From a bacterium (GTDB taxonomy: Bacteria; Myxococcota_A; UBA9160; UBA6930), in assembly GCA_024226235.1 (NCBI GenBank), contig JAAELW010000142.1, positions 1 to 38,281 on the forward strand: a DNA stretch of 38,281 nt, read 5' to 3'. Every line of letters begins with the position of its first letter. Within the stretch, counting starts at the first letter, position 1. The notes under the pieces were generated by a model. It did not search any database. It saw only the letters and a list, made by a program, of their open reading frames with translations, and was not told where the DNA came from. This document shows, in pieces, positions 8,437-16,042 of the stretch. The position numbers and the translations under genes are program-made.

Positions 8437-9858
8437 ATGGCATTGGATGATGAGGTTGCCGGGCTCCTCCGGCGAGTCATGCGCCCCGTGGCGTGTGGGG
8501 CTCTTCTGCTCATCGCGGCCTGTTCCGGGTCACCGCCGGAGGGCCTGATCCTGATCAGCATCGATACCCTGCGTGCGGATCGTCTGGCGGCCTATGGGGG
8601 TGAGCTCGGGTTGACGCCGCATCTCGATGCACTCGCGAACAAGAGCCTGGTGGTCCGGAACGCGTTTGCTCCGGCGCCCTTCACGCTTCCCTCGGTCGGC
8701 GCCATGCTCACCGGACGCTATCCGGACGAGCTCGGCATCCAGAACAATACAGCCGTGCTCCCCGACCAGATTCCGACCCTGGCCAGCTGGTTGGGGCAGC
8801 ACGGATGGCGCACCGCTGCAGTGGTCAGCAACTTCGTGCTCCGGAAGAAGACCAGGCTTGATCGCGGCTTCGACTACTACGATGCTGCGATGCGATCGCG
8901 TGAGCGGGTGAGAGGGCTTCCAGAGCGGGGTGCCGACGGAACCACCACCTCTGCGCTTCGACTTCTCGATCTGGTGTCGGGTCGAGGCAGCGGTCCGATC
9001 TTCCTCTGGGTGCATTACCAGGATCCCCACGGTCCCTACACCGCACCGGCGGAGTGGGATGCGCCGGCAGGGCCACCGCCGCGTGGTGTAGAAGATCGGA
9101 CGCTACCCGTTTCCACCGATGATCAGGGATCGGGTGCGCTGCCCCGGTACCAGGCTCTCGGAGATCGCCGCGATACGGCTTCCTACCGCGCCGCCTATCA
9201 CGCGGAGATCCGATTCGTGGATGAGCAGGTAGGGCGACTTCTCGACGGGATCGATCGCCGCGGTCTGTTGGAGGATTCTGTCGTGATCTTCACCGCGGAC
9301 CACGGCGAGAGCCTCGGCGAGAGCGATCGCTGGTTTGCTCACGGTGAAGCCCTCACGGCTTCCGAGACGGCCGTCCCGATGTTCCTCAGGATTCCGGACG
9401 GTGAGGTGGGCGAGCTGCCACGCCTCGGCTCGCCCCTCGATGTCTTTCCGACCGCGCTTGCCGCACTCGGCATCGAGCCTCCCCCTCACTTTTCCGGGGA
9501 GGACTTGTTGGACGGGACAGAGAGGGAAGCGCCTCGAACACTCTGGCTCTCCAACCTGTCCGTCGGCTCGGTCCGCCGTCAAGCCCTGCTCTCCGATGGG
9601 ATTCGGTACATCGTGACCCGGCGGAGCCTCGGGGAAGTCGAGGAGCTGACGTGGTATGGCGGTGAGCAGGATCAGGGCCGCGATATTTCACCGGAGCGGC
9701 GTGCCTCGCTGCGGAGCACGTTTCGCGAGCTGCGGACGCGGCTTGCGGCCCCTCGGCCAGGGAAGCAACAGGATCTGACGCGGGAGGAGTGCCAGAACCT
9801 TCGAGCGCTCGGCTACCTGATCGAACCTTCCTGCGATCGGCTACCTGCAACACACTGA
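8437..9858 (+). CDS. Sulfatase-fold lipoprotein with Thr at the nucleophile position (1)
   Basis: This is an alkaline-phosphatase-superfamily enzyme (sulfatase Pfam family). A signal peptide ends in the lipobox IAAC. Counting from 8437, the metal-site Asp is in ISIDTLRAD (D43) and the second metal pair is DHGES (D288/H289). The nucleophile region reads TLPSVGAMLTG, with Thr (T83) where sulfatases have the Cys or Ser that becomes formylglycine. The C-terminus carries LRALGY, as in the other two copies here. I chose the ATG at 8437 because GGGAG precedes it; the GTG at 8371, overlapping the previous stop, and the ATG at 8479 are alternatives. It is probably anchored in the periplasm and may be a phosphoester transferase or hydrolase rather than a sulfatase. 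Confidence 0.85.
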   Translation: MALDDEVAGLLRRVMRPVACGALLLIAACSGSPPEGLILISIDTLRADRLAAYGGELGLTPHLDALANKSLVVRNAFAPAPFTLPSVGAMLTGRYPDELGIQNNTAVLPDQIPTLASWLGQHGWRTAAVVSNFVLRKKTRLDRGFDYYDAAMRSRERVRGLPERGADGTTTSALRLLDLVSGRGSGPIFLWVHYQDPHGPYTAPAEWDAPAGPPPRGVEDRTLPVSTDDQGSGALPRYQALGDRRDTASYRAAYHAEIRFVDEQVGRLLDGIDRRGLLEDSVVIFTADHGESLGESDRWFAHGEALTASETAVPMFLRIPDGEVGELPRLGSPLDVFPTALAALGIEPPPHFSGEDLLDGTEREAPRTLWLSNLSVGSVRRQALLSDGIRYIVTRRSLGEVEELTWYGGEQDQGRDISPERRASLRSTFRELRTRLAAPRPGKQQDLTREECQNLRALGYLIEPSCDRLPATH

Positions 9859-9860
9859 AG

Positions 9861-9904
9861 TGTCTCGGGAACCATCGCATAGGGGCCGATTGGTGCCCGA
9901 GACA
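9861..9904. terminator. Bipartite hairpin between convergent genes, possible bidirectional terminator
   Basis: TGTCTCGGG (9861-9869) pairs perfectly with CCCGAGACA (9896-9904). Inside, ACCATCG pairs with CGATTGGT with one bulged T. The hairpin starts 3 bp after the stop of the plus-strand sulfatase-fold gene and ends 15 bp before the stop of the minus-strand GT-C-like gene. No T-run follows on either strand, so terminator function is inferred from position and structure. Confidence 0.5.
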
Positions 9905-9919
9905 GCCCCACGAGAGAGT

Positions 9920-11668
9920 TCAGCGTGGCGGCCGGTTCTGTACACCACGAGTGCTCCGCCGCGGAGGTCCGATGTCGGCGAGAGGTCCGATGGAATGCCA
10001 TGGCCAGCCGTCGCTTCCGGCGCCACGGACTTCGTACAGCCGGATGTCGGCGAACCTGTCGACGGAGACGAGACGCGGGGACCGGTCGAAGACGGCTTGT
10101 TCGGTCGCTAACTCGGTGATGAGGTAGCCGGGTTTCATCTCGTCGAGGTAGGCGTGCAGCCAGTGGAGGTCCGAGAGGTCGCGCGGAATCAAGTAACCGG
10201 CGTTGCCACACCAGTAGTAGATGCTCCAGGGGTCGGGTGATGTGACGATTGCGTCAGCGTGCATTCGGGGACAAAAGGCAAGGCTGACGCGGTTCGAACC
10301 AGGCGGGCCCTGCAACCTGGGTACGGGATGTTTGACCTCGAGATGCCGGTTCACGAAGACCCACGTCTCGGTTCGAGGGATGATGGCGAGGCAGGCGAGG
10401 AGCATCATCGCCAGGGGTGCTCCGCGCAGATAGGCAGGGGCCGGTTTCCCACGCTCGGCCCTGCGATCGAGGAAGCGCTGCACCGCCGCGTCGATTGAAG
10501 CGAAACCGAGGAGCCAGAAGCAGGTGACGCCGAGCAGTGGGTATCGCGTGACGTCGTAACCCCAGCCGGTGAGAATCCCAATGGTCATAAAGGCGAGAGC
10601 CGCGAAGGTGCAGAGCGCGGGTAGAAGCCCCTCTTCCGACCGACGCGACAAGCCGTACACCACACCCGGAAGCACCAGCCAACCGACGAAGAGATAATCG
10701 GGGCGGAACAGGAGCTGCGTTGCGGTCGCTCGCAGGTTGGCCACGAGGATGCTCGCGATCTCCCCGGCGTGCCGAACCGCATGATCGAGTGCGCCTCCGT
10801 ACTCGGCTTGGTAGCTCCGTACGTCGATCGTGCTGAGCGTCTCTGCCATCACGCCGTAGTGCGCATAGGGCGCAAAGCCATGGATCGCGCTGAGCAGCAC
10901 CCCGGTCACCTGCTGCAGGAGCACGAACACCACGAGGTAGGTCCAGAGTGGCCGGGAGCGGAACGCGGAGCGAGCCCCCCAGCTCCACACGGCGGCGACC
11001 ACCACGACAGCTGTGAATCCAGCGAGGTTCGGACGCACCAACCACGCGATCAGCGTGGCGACGGCCAGCCCCGCGGCGCCCCACGGAGTTCGGAGTGCGC
11101 GGGGGGTGACAGCGAGCAGCGCGAGCATGGCTCCGACGCTGGTCGTCTCGGTGAGCAGCTGCGTGCTCGATCGCCACCAGTTGTGCGACCAGGCGACGCC
11201 GATTGCAGCCGCGGTCGCTGCCGGGAGTGACATGAATCGGCGGCCCACCCACAGGATCGAGGCTCCGACCCAGGCGGACCAGAGCGCGTGGAGGACTCCC
11301 AGTCCGACCAGCCCGGCGCCCAGGTAAAGCGGCAGCGCGAACAGGATGGGGACGATCGGAGGACGTACGGCGATCGCGGGGATGGGGGATGAGGCACCGG
11401 GGAGGTAGTAGGAGTAGACGATCGGATCGACGAAGCCGCGCCCCTCGATCCAGTTCCGAGCGGTTGCGACATATCCGATCGCGTCGGCCGGAAGCGTCAC
11501 CACGGCCAGCACGGTGGGCAGGGCCAGCGCGAGCGCTCCGAGTCCGACCAGGCTCATTGCCAGAAGGGCCGGCCCGTGGCGTTGCCAAGCGCGCCTCGAA
11601 GGGGTCCTGGATTTCGGGACCCCGTCTTTCGTGTCATTCGAAGTTCCGGCCACCCGCAGTCCCTTCAT
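9920..11668 (-). CDS. GT-C-like polytopic membrane protein, paralogue B
   Basis: The 582-residue protein is a paralogue of the one at 6683-8374, with the same topology: a basic N-terminus, a first helix at about 33-58, an aspartate in the first loop (LPADAIGY, D62), many further helices and a soluble C-terminal domain. The domain carries DPWSIYYWCGNAG (W486 onward) and IPRDL. It lies in opposite orientation across the sulfatase-fold gene and is divergent from the GMC oxidoreductase gene, with only 35 bp between the starts. The true start may be slightly downstream, because the first 30 residues are polar and unlike paralogue A. I infer a periplasm-facing lipid-linked sugar transferase; substrate unknown. 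Confidence 0.7.
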   Translation of the reverse strand: MKGLRVAGTSNDTKDGVPKSRTPSRRAWQRHGPALLAMSLVGLGALALALPTVLAVVTLPADAIGYVATARNWIEGRGFVDPIVYSYYLPGASSPIPAIAVRPPIVPILFALPLYLGAGLVGLGVLHALWSAWVGASILWVGRRFMSLPAATAAAIGVAWSHNWWRSSTQLLTETTSVGAMLALLAVTPRALRTPWGAAGLAVATLIAWLVRPNLAGFTAVVVVAAVWSWGARSAFRSRPLWTYLVVFVLLQQVTGVLLSAIHGFAPYAHYGVMAETLSTIDVRSYQAEYGGALDHAVRHAGEIASILVANLRATATQLLFRPDYLFVGWLVLPGVVYGLSRRSEEGLLPALCTFAALAFMTIGILTGWGYDVTRYPLLGVTCFWLLGFASIDAAVQRFLDRRAERGKPAPAYLRGAPLAMMLLACLAIIPRTETWVFVNRHLEVKHPVPRLQGPPGSNRVSLAFCPRMHADAIVTSPDPWSIYYWCGNAGYLIPRDLSDLHWLHAYLDEMKPGYLITELATEQAVFDRSPRLVSVDRFADIRLYEVRGAGSDGWPWHSIGPLADIGPPRRSTRGVQNRPPR

Positions 11669-11703
11669 TCCGTCGGTGCACCTGTCAGATATAGTGTGCA
11701 GAG

Positions 11704-13299
11704 ATGCTGCGCAACGGCTTGACCCGCAGAGAGCTCATCACGCTGACGGCGAAGTACGGCGTCGCCGGGAGCCTGGGCGCTGCGGCCATCTGGCGCGGGC
11801 AGCAATGGCTTCGCAGCCGGGACCCCGTTCCGGTGCTCGTGATCGGCAGCGGGGCGGCTGGGATCGCCTCATGCCTCGCACTGCTCGAGCAGGGGCTGCC
11901 CGTCGCGATGATGGAGGCTGGCCTCCACGATGCCAGCGGGAACGACGCAAACAGCGAAGCCTATCAATCCTCCGGAACGACGGCGTTCCCCTGGCACCGA
12001 ACTCGTCGGGTGGGGGGGAAGCTGACGGAGTGGCTGGCACATTGCCCGCGGTTCAGCGCAGCGGATTTCGACGGTCAAAAGCTGAAGGGCTTTCGCTGGC
12101 CCATTCGCTACGAGGAGATTGCACCCTACTACACCCGCGCCGAGCGGATTCTGGGCGTCGTGGGGGAAGCCTCGGGGGAGCCGGATCTCCCGGACGGCGA
12201 GTACCCGGGAGCTTTCCGGAGGCGGGCATATGAAGAGGGTTTCGGCCAAAGCCTGGCGGATCGCGGGCTTCTTCTCACGCAGGGTCGTTATGCGGTCTAT
12301 CCGGATGCGATGAAGGGCTCGCGACTCGGGACGACCGCATTGACGCGCGAGGCTGCTCTCGAGAGTGAACTCGGATTCTTCAGGCCGGGATCTACCTTCA
12401 GCGATCTCCTGCTTCCGAACTCCGCGTTCTCGTTGATCCCGGGTGCTCAGGCACTGCGGATCGAGATCGATTCCGCGTCGAACCGTCCCGAAGCAGTGAC
12501 CTATCTCGACCGGGCGACAGGGCGCCAGGAATCGCTTCGCGTCGAGTCGATCGTGCTGGCTGCGGGCTGCCTGGAATCGACGAAGCTGTTGCTCCACTCC
12601 GCGACGCAGGGCCAGCCGGCAGGGCTCGGGAACGGATCGGGGATGTTGGGGCGGTATCTCACGGATCATCCCCAGGGCGGCATCGTGGTCCAGGTTCGGA
12701 AGAGCGTGGACGTGAGTGAGCTGGATGATGGCGGCATTCCGCGAGCCGTGCCCTTCGGCTCCTATCTCCACGCTTACACGGCTGCCGCCAGACGAGAGGC
12801 ACCGGAGCTCTCCGGCATGTTCGGCTTCCAGGTGCACGGCTACGAGACCGAGGGGAAGACCCTTCTCGCACTCTACGGGATGGCGGCCATGGAACCGCGG
12901 CCCGAGAATCGCATGCGGCTGACGGGCAAGCTGACCGAGAATGGCGTTCCAATTCCCGATCTCGCGTTCGGTTTCACGGCCGAGGATCAATTGCGGCACG
13001 CCAAGATGATGCGCGTGGCCGGCGAGCTGCTTCAGGAATTCGACACGATCCGGGAGATCAATCGCTTCTCGAAACCCTCGAGCATCCATTACGCGGGAAC
13101 CTGCCGAATGGGGGAGGACCCGAGCACGAGCGTCTGCGATGCGTTCGGTGCGTTGCATGAAAACCCGCTCGTCCACGTGGCCGATGCGGGCGTATTCGTG
13201 AGCCTTCCGGAGAAGAACCCCACCCTCACGTTGATGGCGTTGGCGTGGCGCTCGGCAGAGCAGCTCGCCAAGAAGATCGGTTCCCCTGGCGCCGCCTGA
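11704..13299 (+). CDS. GMC-family FAD oxidoreductase with Tat-like signal
   Basis: The 531-residue flavoprotein has the FAD-binding VIGSGAAG at about residues 46-53 and a second FAD element, LAAGCLESTKLLL. The GMC C-terminal active-site region has HYAGTCRMG (H462) and NPTLTLMALAW (N505), the usual His/Asn pair. The N-terminus carries a twin arginine (LTRRELI, R8-R9) before a hydrophobic stretch, suggesting Tat export of the folded flavoprotein. The family oxidises alcohols or sugars. Its place among envelope glycan genes suggests a sugar or polyol substrate, but that is inference. The gene ends 9 bp before the stop of the convergent sulfatase-fold gene, so there is no room for a terminator between them. 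Confidence 0.85.
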   Translation: MLRNGLTRRELITLTAKYGVAGSLGAAAIWRGQQWLRSRDPVPVLVIGSGAAGIASCLALLEQGLPVAMMEAGLHDASGNDANSEAYQSSGTTAFPWHRTRRVGGKLTEWLAHCPRFSAADFDGQKLKGFRWPIRYEEIAPYYTRAERILGVVGEASGEPDLPDGEYPGAFRRRAYEEGFGQSLADRGLLLTQGRYAVYPDAMKGSRLGTTALTREAALESELGFFRPGSTFSDLLLPNSAFSLIPGAQALRIEIDSASNRPEAVTYLDRATGRQESLRVESIVLAAGCLESTKLLLHSATQGQPAGLGNGSGMLGRYLTDHPQGGIVVQVRKSVDVSELDDGGIPRAVPFGSYLHAYTAAARREAPELSGMFGFQVHGYETEGKTLLALYGMAAMEPRPENRMRLTGKLTENGVPIPDLAFGFTAEDQLRHAKMMRVAGELLQEFDTIREINRFSKPSSIHYAGTCRMGEDPSTSVCDAFGALHENPLVHVADAGVFVSLPEKNPTLTLMALAWRSAEQLAKKIGSPGAA

Positions 13300-13308
13300 C
13301 GGCCGCCC

Positions 13309-14691
13309 TTACTCCACGTATCCGAGTGCCCGCAGCGCCTCGCGGTCCTCTGGGGAGAGCTCGCGCGTGTCCGGGTCGCTCTGTTGCCGCCGCTCTTCGA
13401 GGCGGCTGGCAAGCTCACGCGCCTTCTCCGGGCGGGAACTCGCCAGGTTGCGCTGCTCCGACCTATCCGCCTCCAGGTCGAAGAGCTCCCGGGTCTTCAG
13501 CAGGTCTCCCTCGATGTACTTCCACTGGCCCTGGCGGATCCCGAACTGGCTGCCATTCACGTAGAGGCGGCCCATGTCGGCGACCCACGCACTTCCGTAA
13601 GGGCGTCGGTGGAGGTAGATCGGTCGTTCCGGGTCGAGATCCGCCTGTCCCAGGGCGGCCCGTGCCAGGCTCTCGCCATCGAGGCCACGGGGGGGGGCAA
13701 AGCCGAGCAATTCGAGCGCGGTGGGCGCGATGTCGACGGCCGCGGCCGGGCCGGCGACATCGCGCCCACGTGGCAGCTGCCCGGGCCAACGCATCAGCAG
13801 CGGCACGCGCACGGCTTCCTCGTAGAGGTTCACCGCGTGGCCGAGCATGCCATGCTTCATCAGCCCCTCGCCGTGGTCACCGGTCACGATGACCAGAGTC
13901 GAATCGGAGAGCCCGAGATCTTCGAGGCCCTGGAGCAGCGAACCCACCGCCTGGTCCACGAATGCAATCTCTCCGTCGTAGTGCGCGATGACCCGGTCAA
14001 GCGGCCCAACGCTGGCGGGCAGCTTCGCCTCGAAACGGGTGTCGAAGGGCTTGGGGGGTGCGTAGGGGAGGTGCGGATCGAAGTAGTGGACGAACAGGAA
14101 AAAGGGTTGGCTTGGGTCTCGCATTTCACGCAGCCAGCGAAGAGCGTGCAGGGTGGTGTGGTCACCGCGCCGATCGAAGCTCCCCGAGACCTCGTGCCCT
14201 TCCCATTCGGATACGGTGGCTGTGGCCTCCTGGGGGGTGAACTCGTCGTCATAGTGGTCGAAACCCTGGGCCAGGCCGAACTTCCCATTCAACACGAAGG
14301 AACTCACCACCGCGGCTGTCTGGAATCCCTGCACCGCGAGCTGCTCGGCCAGCGTCTCGCGCTCCTCCGGTAGCTTCAGCCCATTCTTCGTGACGCCGTG
14401 TCGTGCCGGGTGGAGCGAGGTGAAGAGGGTTGCGTGCGATGGGCCGGTGGAGGCGCTCGCCGAGTAGGCGGTTTGGAAGCGGACGCCTCGCCCCGCTAGC
14501 TCCTCCAACGCGGGGCTCGTGGGCCGCGGGTAGCCGTAGGCCGAGAGGTGATCGCTGCGCGTGGTGTCGAGGCTGATCAGCAGCAGCGCGGGAGGCCCCG
14601 AGCCTCCGGACGGGGAGCAGGAGGTGAGCGCGAACACGAGCATCGAGAGAAGACAGGCCGGCCGTCGGAGCATCCGCTTCAAGTATCGCAT
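13309..14691 (-). CDS. Sulfatase-fold lipoprotein with Thr at the nucleophile position (2)
   Basis: The 460-residue alkaline-phosphatase-superfamily protein has a lipoprotein signal with lipobox LTSC. From the ATG at 14691 the metal Asp is in LISLDTTRSD (D42), the nucleophile segment is STGPSHATLFTS with Thr82 in place of Cys/Ser, and the second metal pair is DHGEG (D272/H273). The C-terminus is LRALGYVE. The frame opens at a TTG at 14709, but the ATG at 14691 gives a better signal peptide (MRYLKRMLRRP). The PEP-CTERM gene lies upstream on the same strand, separated by a strong terminator, so this gene probably has its own promoter in the short gap. It is likely a periplasmic lipoprotein acting on phosphate- or sulfate-ester decorations. 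Confidence 0.87.
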   Translation of the reverse strand: MRYLKRMLRRPACLLSMLVFALTSCSPSGGSGPPALLLISLDTTRSDHLSAYGYPRPTSPALEELAGRGVRFQTAYSASASTGPSHATLFTSLHPARHGVTKNGLKLPEERETLAEQLAVQGFQTAAVVSSFVLNGKFGLAQGFDHYDDEFTPQEATATVSEWEGHEVSGSFDRRGDHTTLHALRWLREMRDPSQPFFLFVHYFDPHLPYAPPKPFDTRFEAKLPASVGPLDRVIAHYDGEIAFVDQAVGSLLQGLEDLGLSDSTLVIVTGDHGEGLMKHGMLGHAVNLYEEAVRVPLLMRWPGQLPRGRDVAGPAAAVDIAPTALELLGFAPPRGLDGESLARAALGQADLDPERPIYLHRRPYGSAWVADMGRLYVNGSQFGIRQGQWKYIEGDLLKTRELFDLEADRSEQRNLASSRPEKARELASRLEERRQQSDPDTRELSPEDREALRALGYVE

Positions 14692-14716
14692 GCCCGGGTT
14701 GCGGGCCAAGATCCAG

Positions 14717-14744
14717 ACCGGCTCAAAAGGACCGGCTCAAAAGA
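14717..14744. repeat. Two-copy 14-bp tandem repeat
   Basis: ACCGGCTCAAAAGG (14717-14730) is followed at once by ACCGGCTCAAAAGA (14731-14744), matching at 13 of 14 bases. It lies between the terminator of the PEP-CTERM gene and the start of the sulfatase-fold gene. The second copy contributes part of the A-rich (minus-strand T-rich) tail of the terminator. Confidence 0.75.
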
Positions 14745-14775
14745 AAAGGGCGGCCACCCCTGGGGGTGACCGCCC
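14739..14775 (-). terminator. Rho-independent terminator of the PEP-CTERM gene
   Basis: On the minus strand a 13-bp stem with one mismatch (arms 14775-14763 and 14760-14748) is followed by TTTTCTTTT. It lies 29 bp after the stop codon of the PEP-CTERM gene. This is the most canonical intrinsic terminator in the window. It should separate the PEP-CTERM transcript from the sulfatase-fold gene downstream on the same strand. Confidence 0.85.
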
Positions 14776-14803
14776 TCGACTCAGTCGAAGAACTTAGCGG
14801 TTG

Positions 14804-15577
14804 CTACGCGTTCTTCTGCTTCTTCCGGCCCAGCAGTCCGAGGCCGACGATGCCGGATCCCAGCAGCAGCAGGGTTCCGGGCTCCGGGACGAAGGTCAGC
14901 GTCATGCTGATGAAGAGCGGGAACGGGCCACCCAACGTGCTCATCAGGCCACCGGGTGCCACGAGCTTCACGGTACCGCCGCCATTCGCGGTTCGGTTGT
15001 CATAACCGAACGTGGAGATGCCGACGCCCGGGGTGGTCACGTTGCCGGTCGTCAGCTGAACGCCGTTGATCGTCACGCCAACCGCACCTGCCGACCAGCC
15101 GGCAATGAAGTCGATGTAGCTGCCGTAGGGGCCGAACGCGAGCCGACCGCCGAGGCCAGCACCGGTGGCCGGGCCACCAGCGAGCGGAACGATCAGGAAC
15201 GGAGCACCACCGACCAGCGCGTTGACGGTTCCGCCGAGGGCGCAGGTGCCACCCACCGGGCCACCGGTGAACGAGCAGCCCGTCGGAGCCACGACCGAGG
15301 CCGACAGAGCGGAGAGCGGCGCGGCTGCGGTCGGGGCTAGCGTGATCTTGCTAGCTCCAAGGGCCAAGACGGTCGCAAAGGCCGTGGGGGAACCAAGTGT
15401 GACCGCCGAGCCGGGGGGACCAGCTGAGCTACCGGGTCCAACGCCGGTTCCCGTCAACGGTGTCAGGGTACCCAGCGCGAAGCTGAGGGTGCCGCCGACG
15501 AGCGCCCCTGCATTGGCGGAGGCGGCCAAGGCCAAAGCCAGGCCCGCAACCGAAATAAACTTGAACAATCTGCGCAT
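14804..15577 (-). CDS. PEP-CTERM sorting-domain surface protein
   Basis: The 257-residue exported protein has a signal peptide (MRRLFKFISVAGLALALAAS) and a low-complexity body rich in Gly, Ala, Thr and Val. The C-terminal sorting signal is a VPEPGT motif (about 230-235), a hydrophobic helix ending GLGLLG, and a basic tail RKKQKNA. PEP-CTERM proteins are handled by an exosortase and usually associated with extracellular polysaccharide. The frame extends 17 codons upstream, but the ATG at 15577 is preceded at 8 bp by AAGGA (15586-15590), which decides the start. A sigma-54 promoter candidate lies about 105 bp upstream and a strong terminator follows, so the gene is probably monocistronic. The body has two cysteines and no recognisable enzymatic domain. 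Confidence 0.85.
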   Translation of the reverse strand: MRRLFKFISVAGLALALAASANAGALVGGTLSFALGTLTPLTGTGVGPGSSAGPPGSAVTLGSPTAFATVLALGASKITLAPTAAAPLSALSASVVAPTGCSFTGGPVGGTCALGGTVNALVGGAPFLIVPLAGGPATGAGLGGRLAFGPYGSYIDFIAGWSAGAVGVTINGVQLTTGNVTTPGVGISTFGYDNRTANGGGTVKLVAPGGLMSTLGGPFPLFISMTLTFVPEPGTLLLLGSGIVGLGLLGRKKQKNA

Positions 15578-15681
15578 TAGATGATTCCTTCTGTTGTTGT
15601 TTGACTGCATGCCGGTCAATGATCGCATGCTCTACTTATCTGATGGGCCAAGGCACATTCCCCAGGCACGCTGAGTAGTTT

Positions 15682-15697
15682 TGCAAGTGGAATGCCA
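15682..15697 (-). promoter_or_regulatory. Sigma-54 (-24/-12) promoter of the PEP-CTERM gene
   Basis: The minus strand reads TGGCAT-TCCAC-TTGCA. This matches the sigma-54 consensus TGGCAC-N5-TTGCA at every position but one, with the essential GG and GC exactly 10 bases apart. It would start transcription near 15670, giving a leader of about 90 bases. In bacteria with the PEP-CTERM/exosortase system, sigma-54 and the PrsK/PrsR two-component system are established regulators of such genes, which supports this call. Confidence 0.7.
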
Positions 15698-15762
15698 AGA
15701 GTTTGCGATAGGGTCCTCCTTGTAAGTGGCTGAAATAGAAGCGGAAAAAAACGGAGTCGCAT

Positions 15763-15826
15763 CCATTCCCTCGGGGGATGGCAGGCATCGGAAGGAAATC
15801 TCCCATTCTTGGGAAATAGTTTTCCC
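15763..15826. repeat. Cluster of inverted repeats, candidate enhancer/activator sites
   Basis: Three dyads lie close together. CCATTCCC/GGGGATGG (15763-15781) has a 3-base centre. TCCCA/TGGGA (15801-15814) has a 4-base centre. GGGAAA/TTTCCC (15811-15826) is perfect with a 4-base centre. They sit about 65-130 bp upstream of the -24 element, partly within the range where activators of sigma-54 promoters bind. They could equally be operators for the divergent TPR operon. Confidence 0.45.
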
Positions 15827-16042
15827 TACAGTCGGAAGCGAGGCGTCGGCTGTACACCGTGTCTCATCCTCGTGGGTTCATCGGGGCTCCCTCGGGTATT
15901 CCGGGTGATGGGAGACACGATCGGACGCAACTGCGAAGCTCCATCTAAGGTTCGCTCTCCTGGCGGACCGAAGAGATGGGCCGCGGGAATCCGTTCGCTA
16001 AGATGCCGCGTTCTTTCAAGACCGAATAGGCTGGTACCATCC

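Larger units (their letters stand above)
15578..16042. other. Divergent regulatory region between the PEP-CTERM and TPR genes
   Basis: This 465-bp gene-free stretch holds the ribosome site and sigma-54 promoter of the PEP-CTERM gene and a group of inverted repeats at 15763-15826. The promoter of the plus-strand TPR operon must also lie here. The TPR reading frame stays open upstream to 15809, but nothing there looks like coding sequence. I do not see a convincing promoter for the TPR gene. Confidence 0.6.

Noticed and set aside
11869-13176. 435-codon minus-strand frame
   Set aside because: Antisense shadow of the GMC oxidoreductase gene.
15636-15857. 73-codon minus-strand frame in the PEP-CTERM upstream region
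   Set aside because: It covers the sigma-54 element and dyads, has no ribosome site and no recognisable domain.
15809-16042. N-terminal extension of the first TPR protein
   Set aside because: The lipoprotein signal begins at the ATG at 16043; the upstream codons do not look like protein and overlap the dyads.
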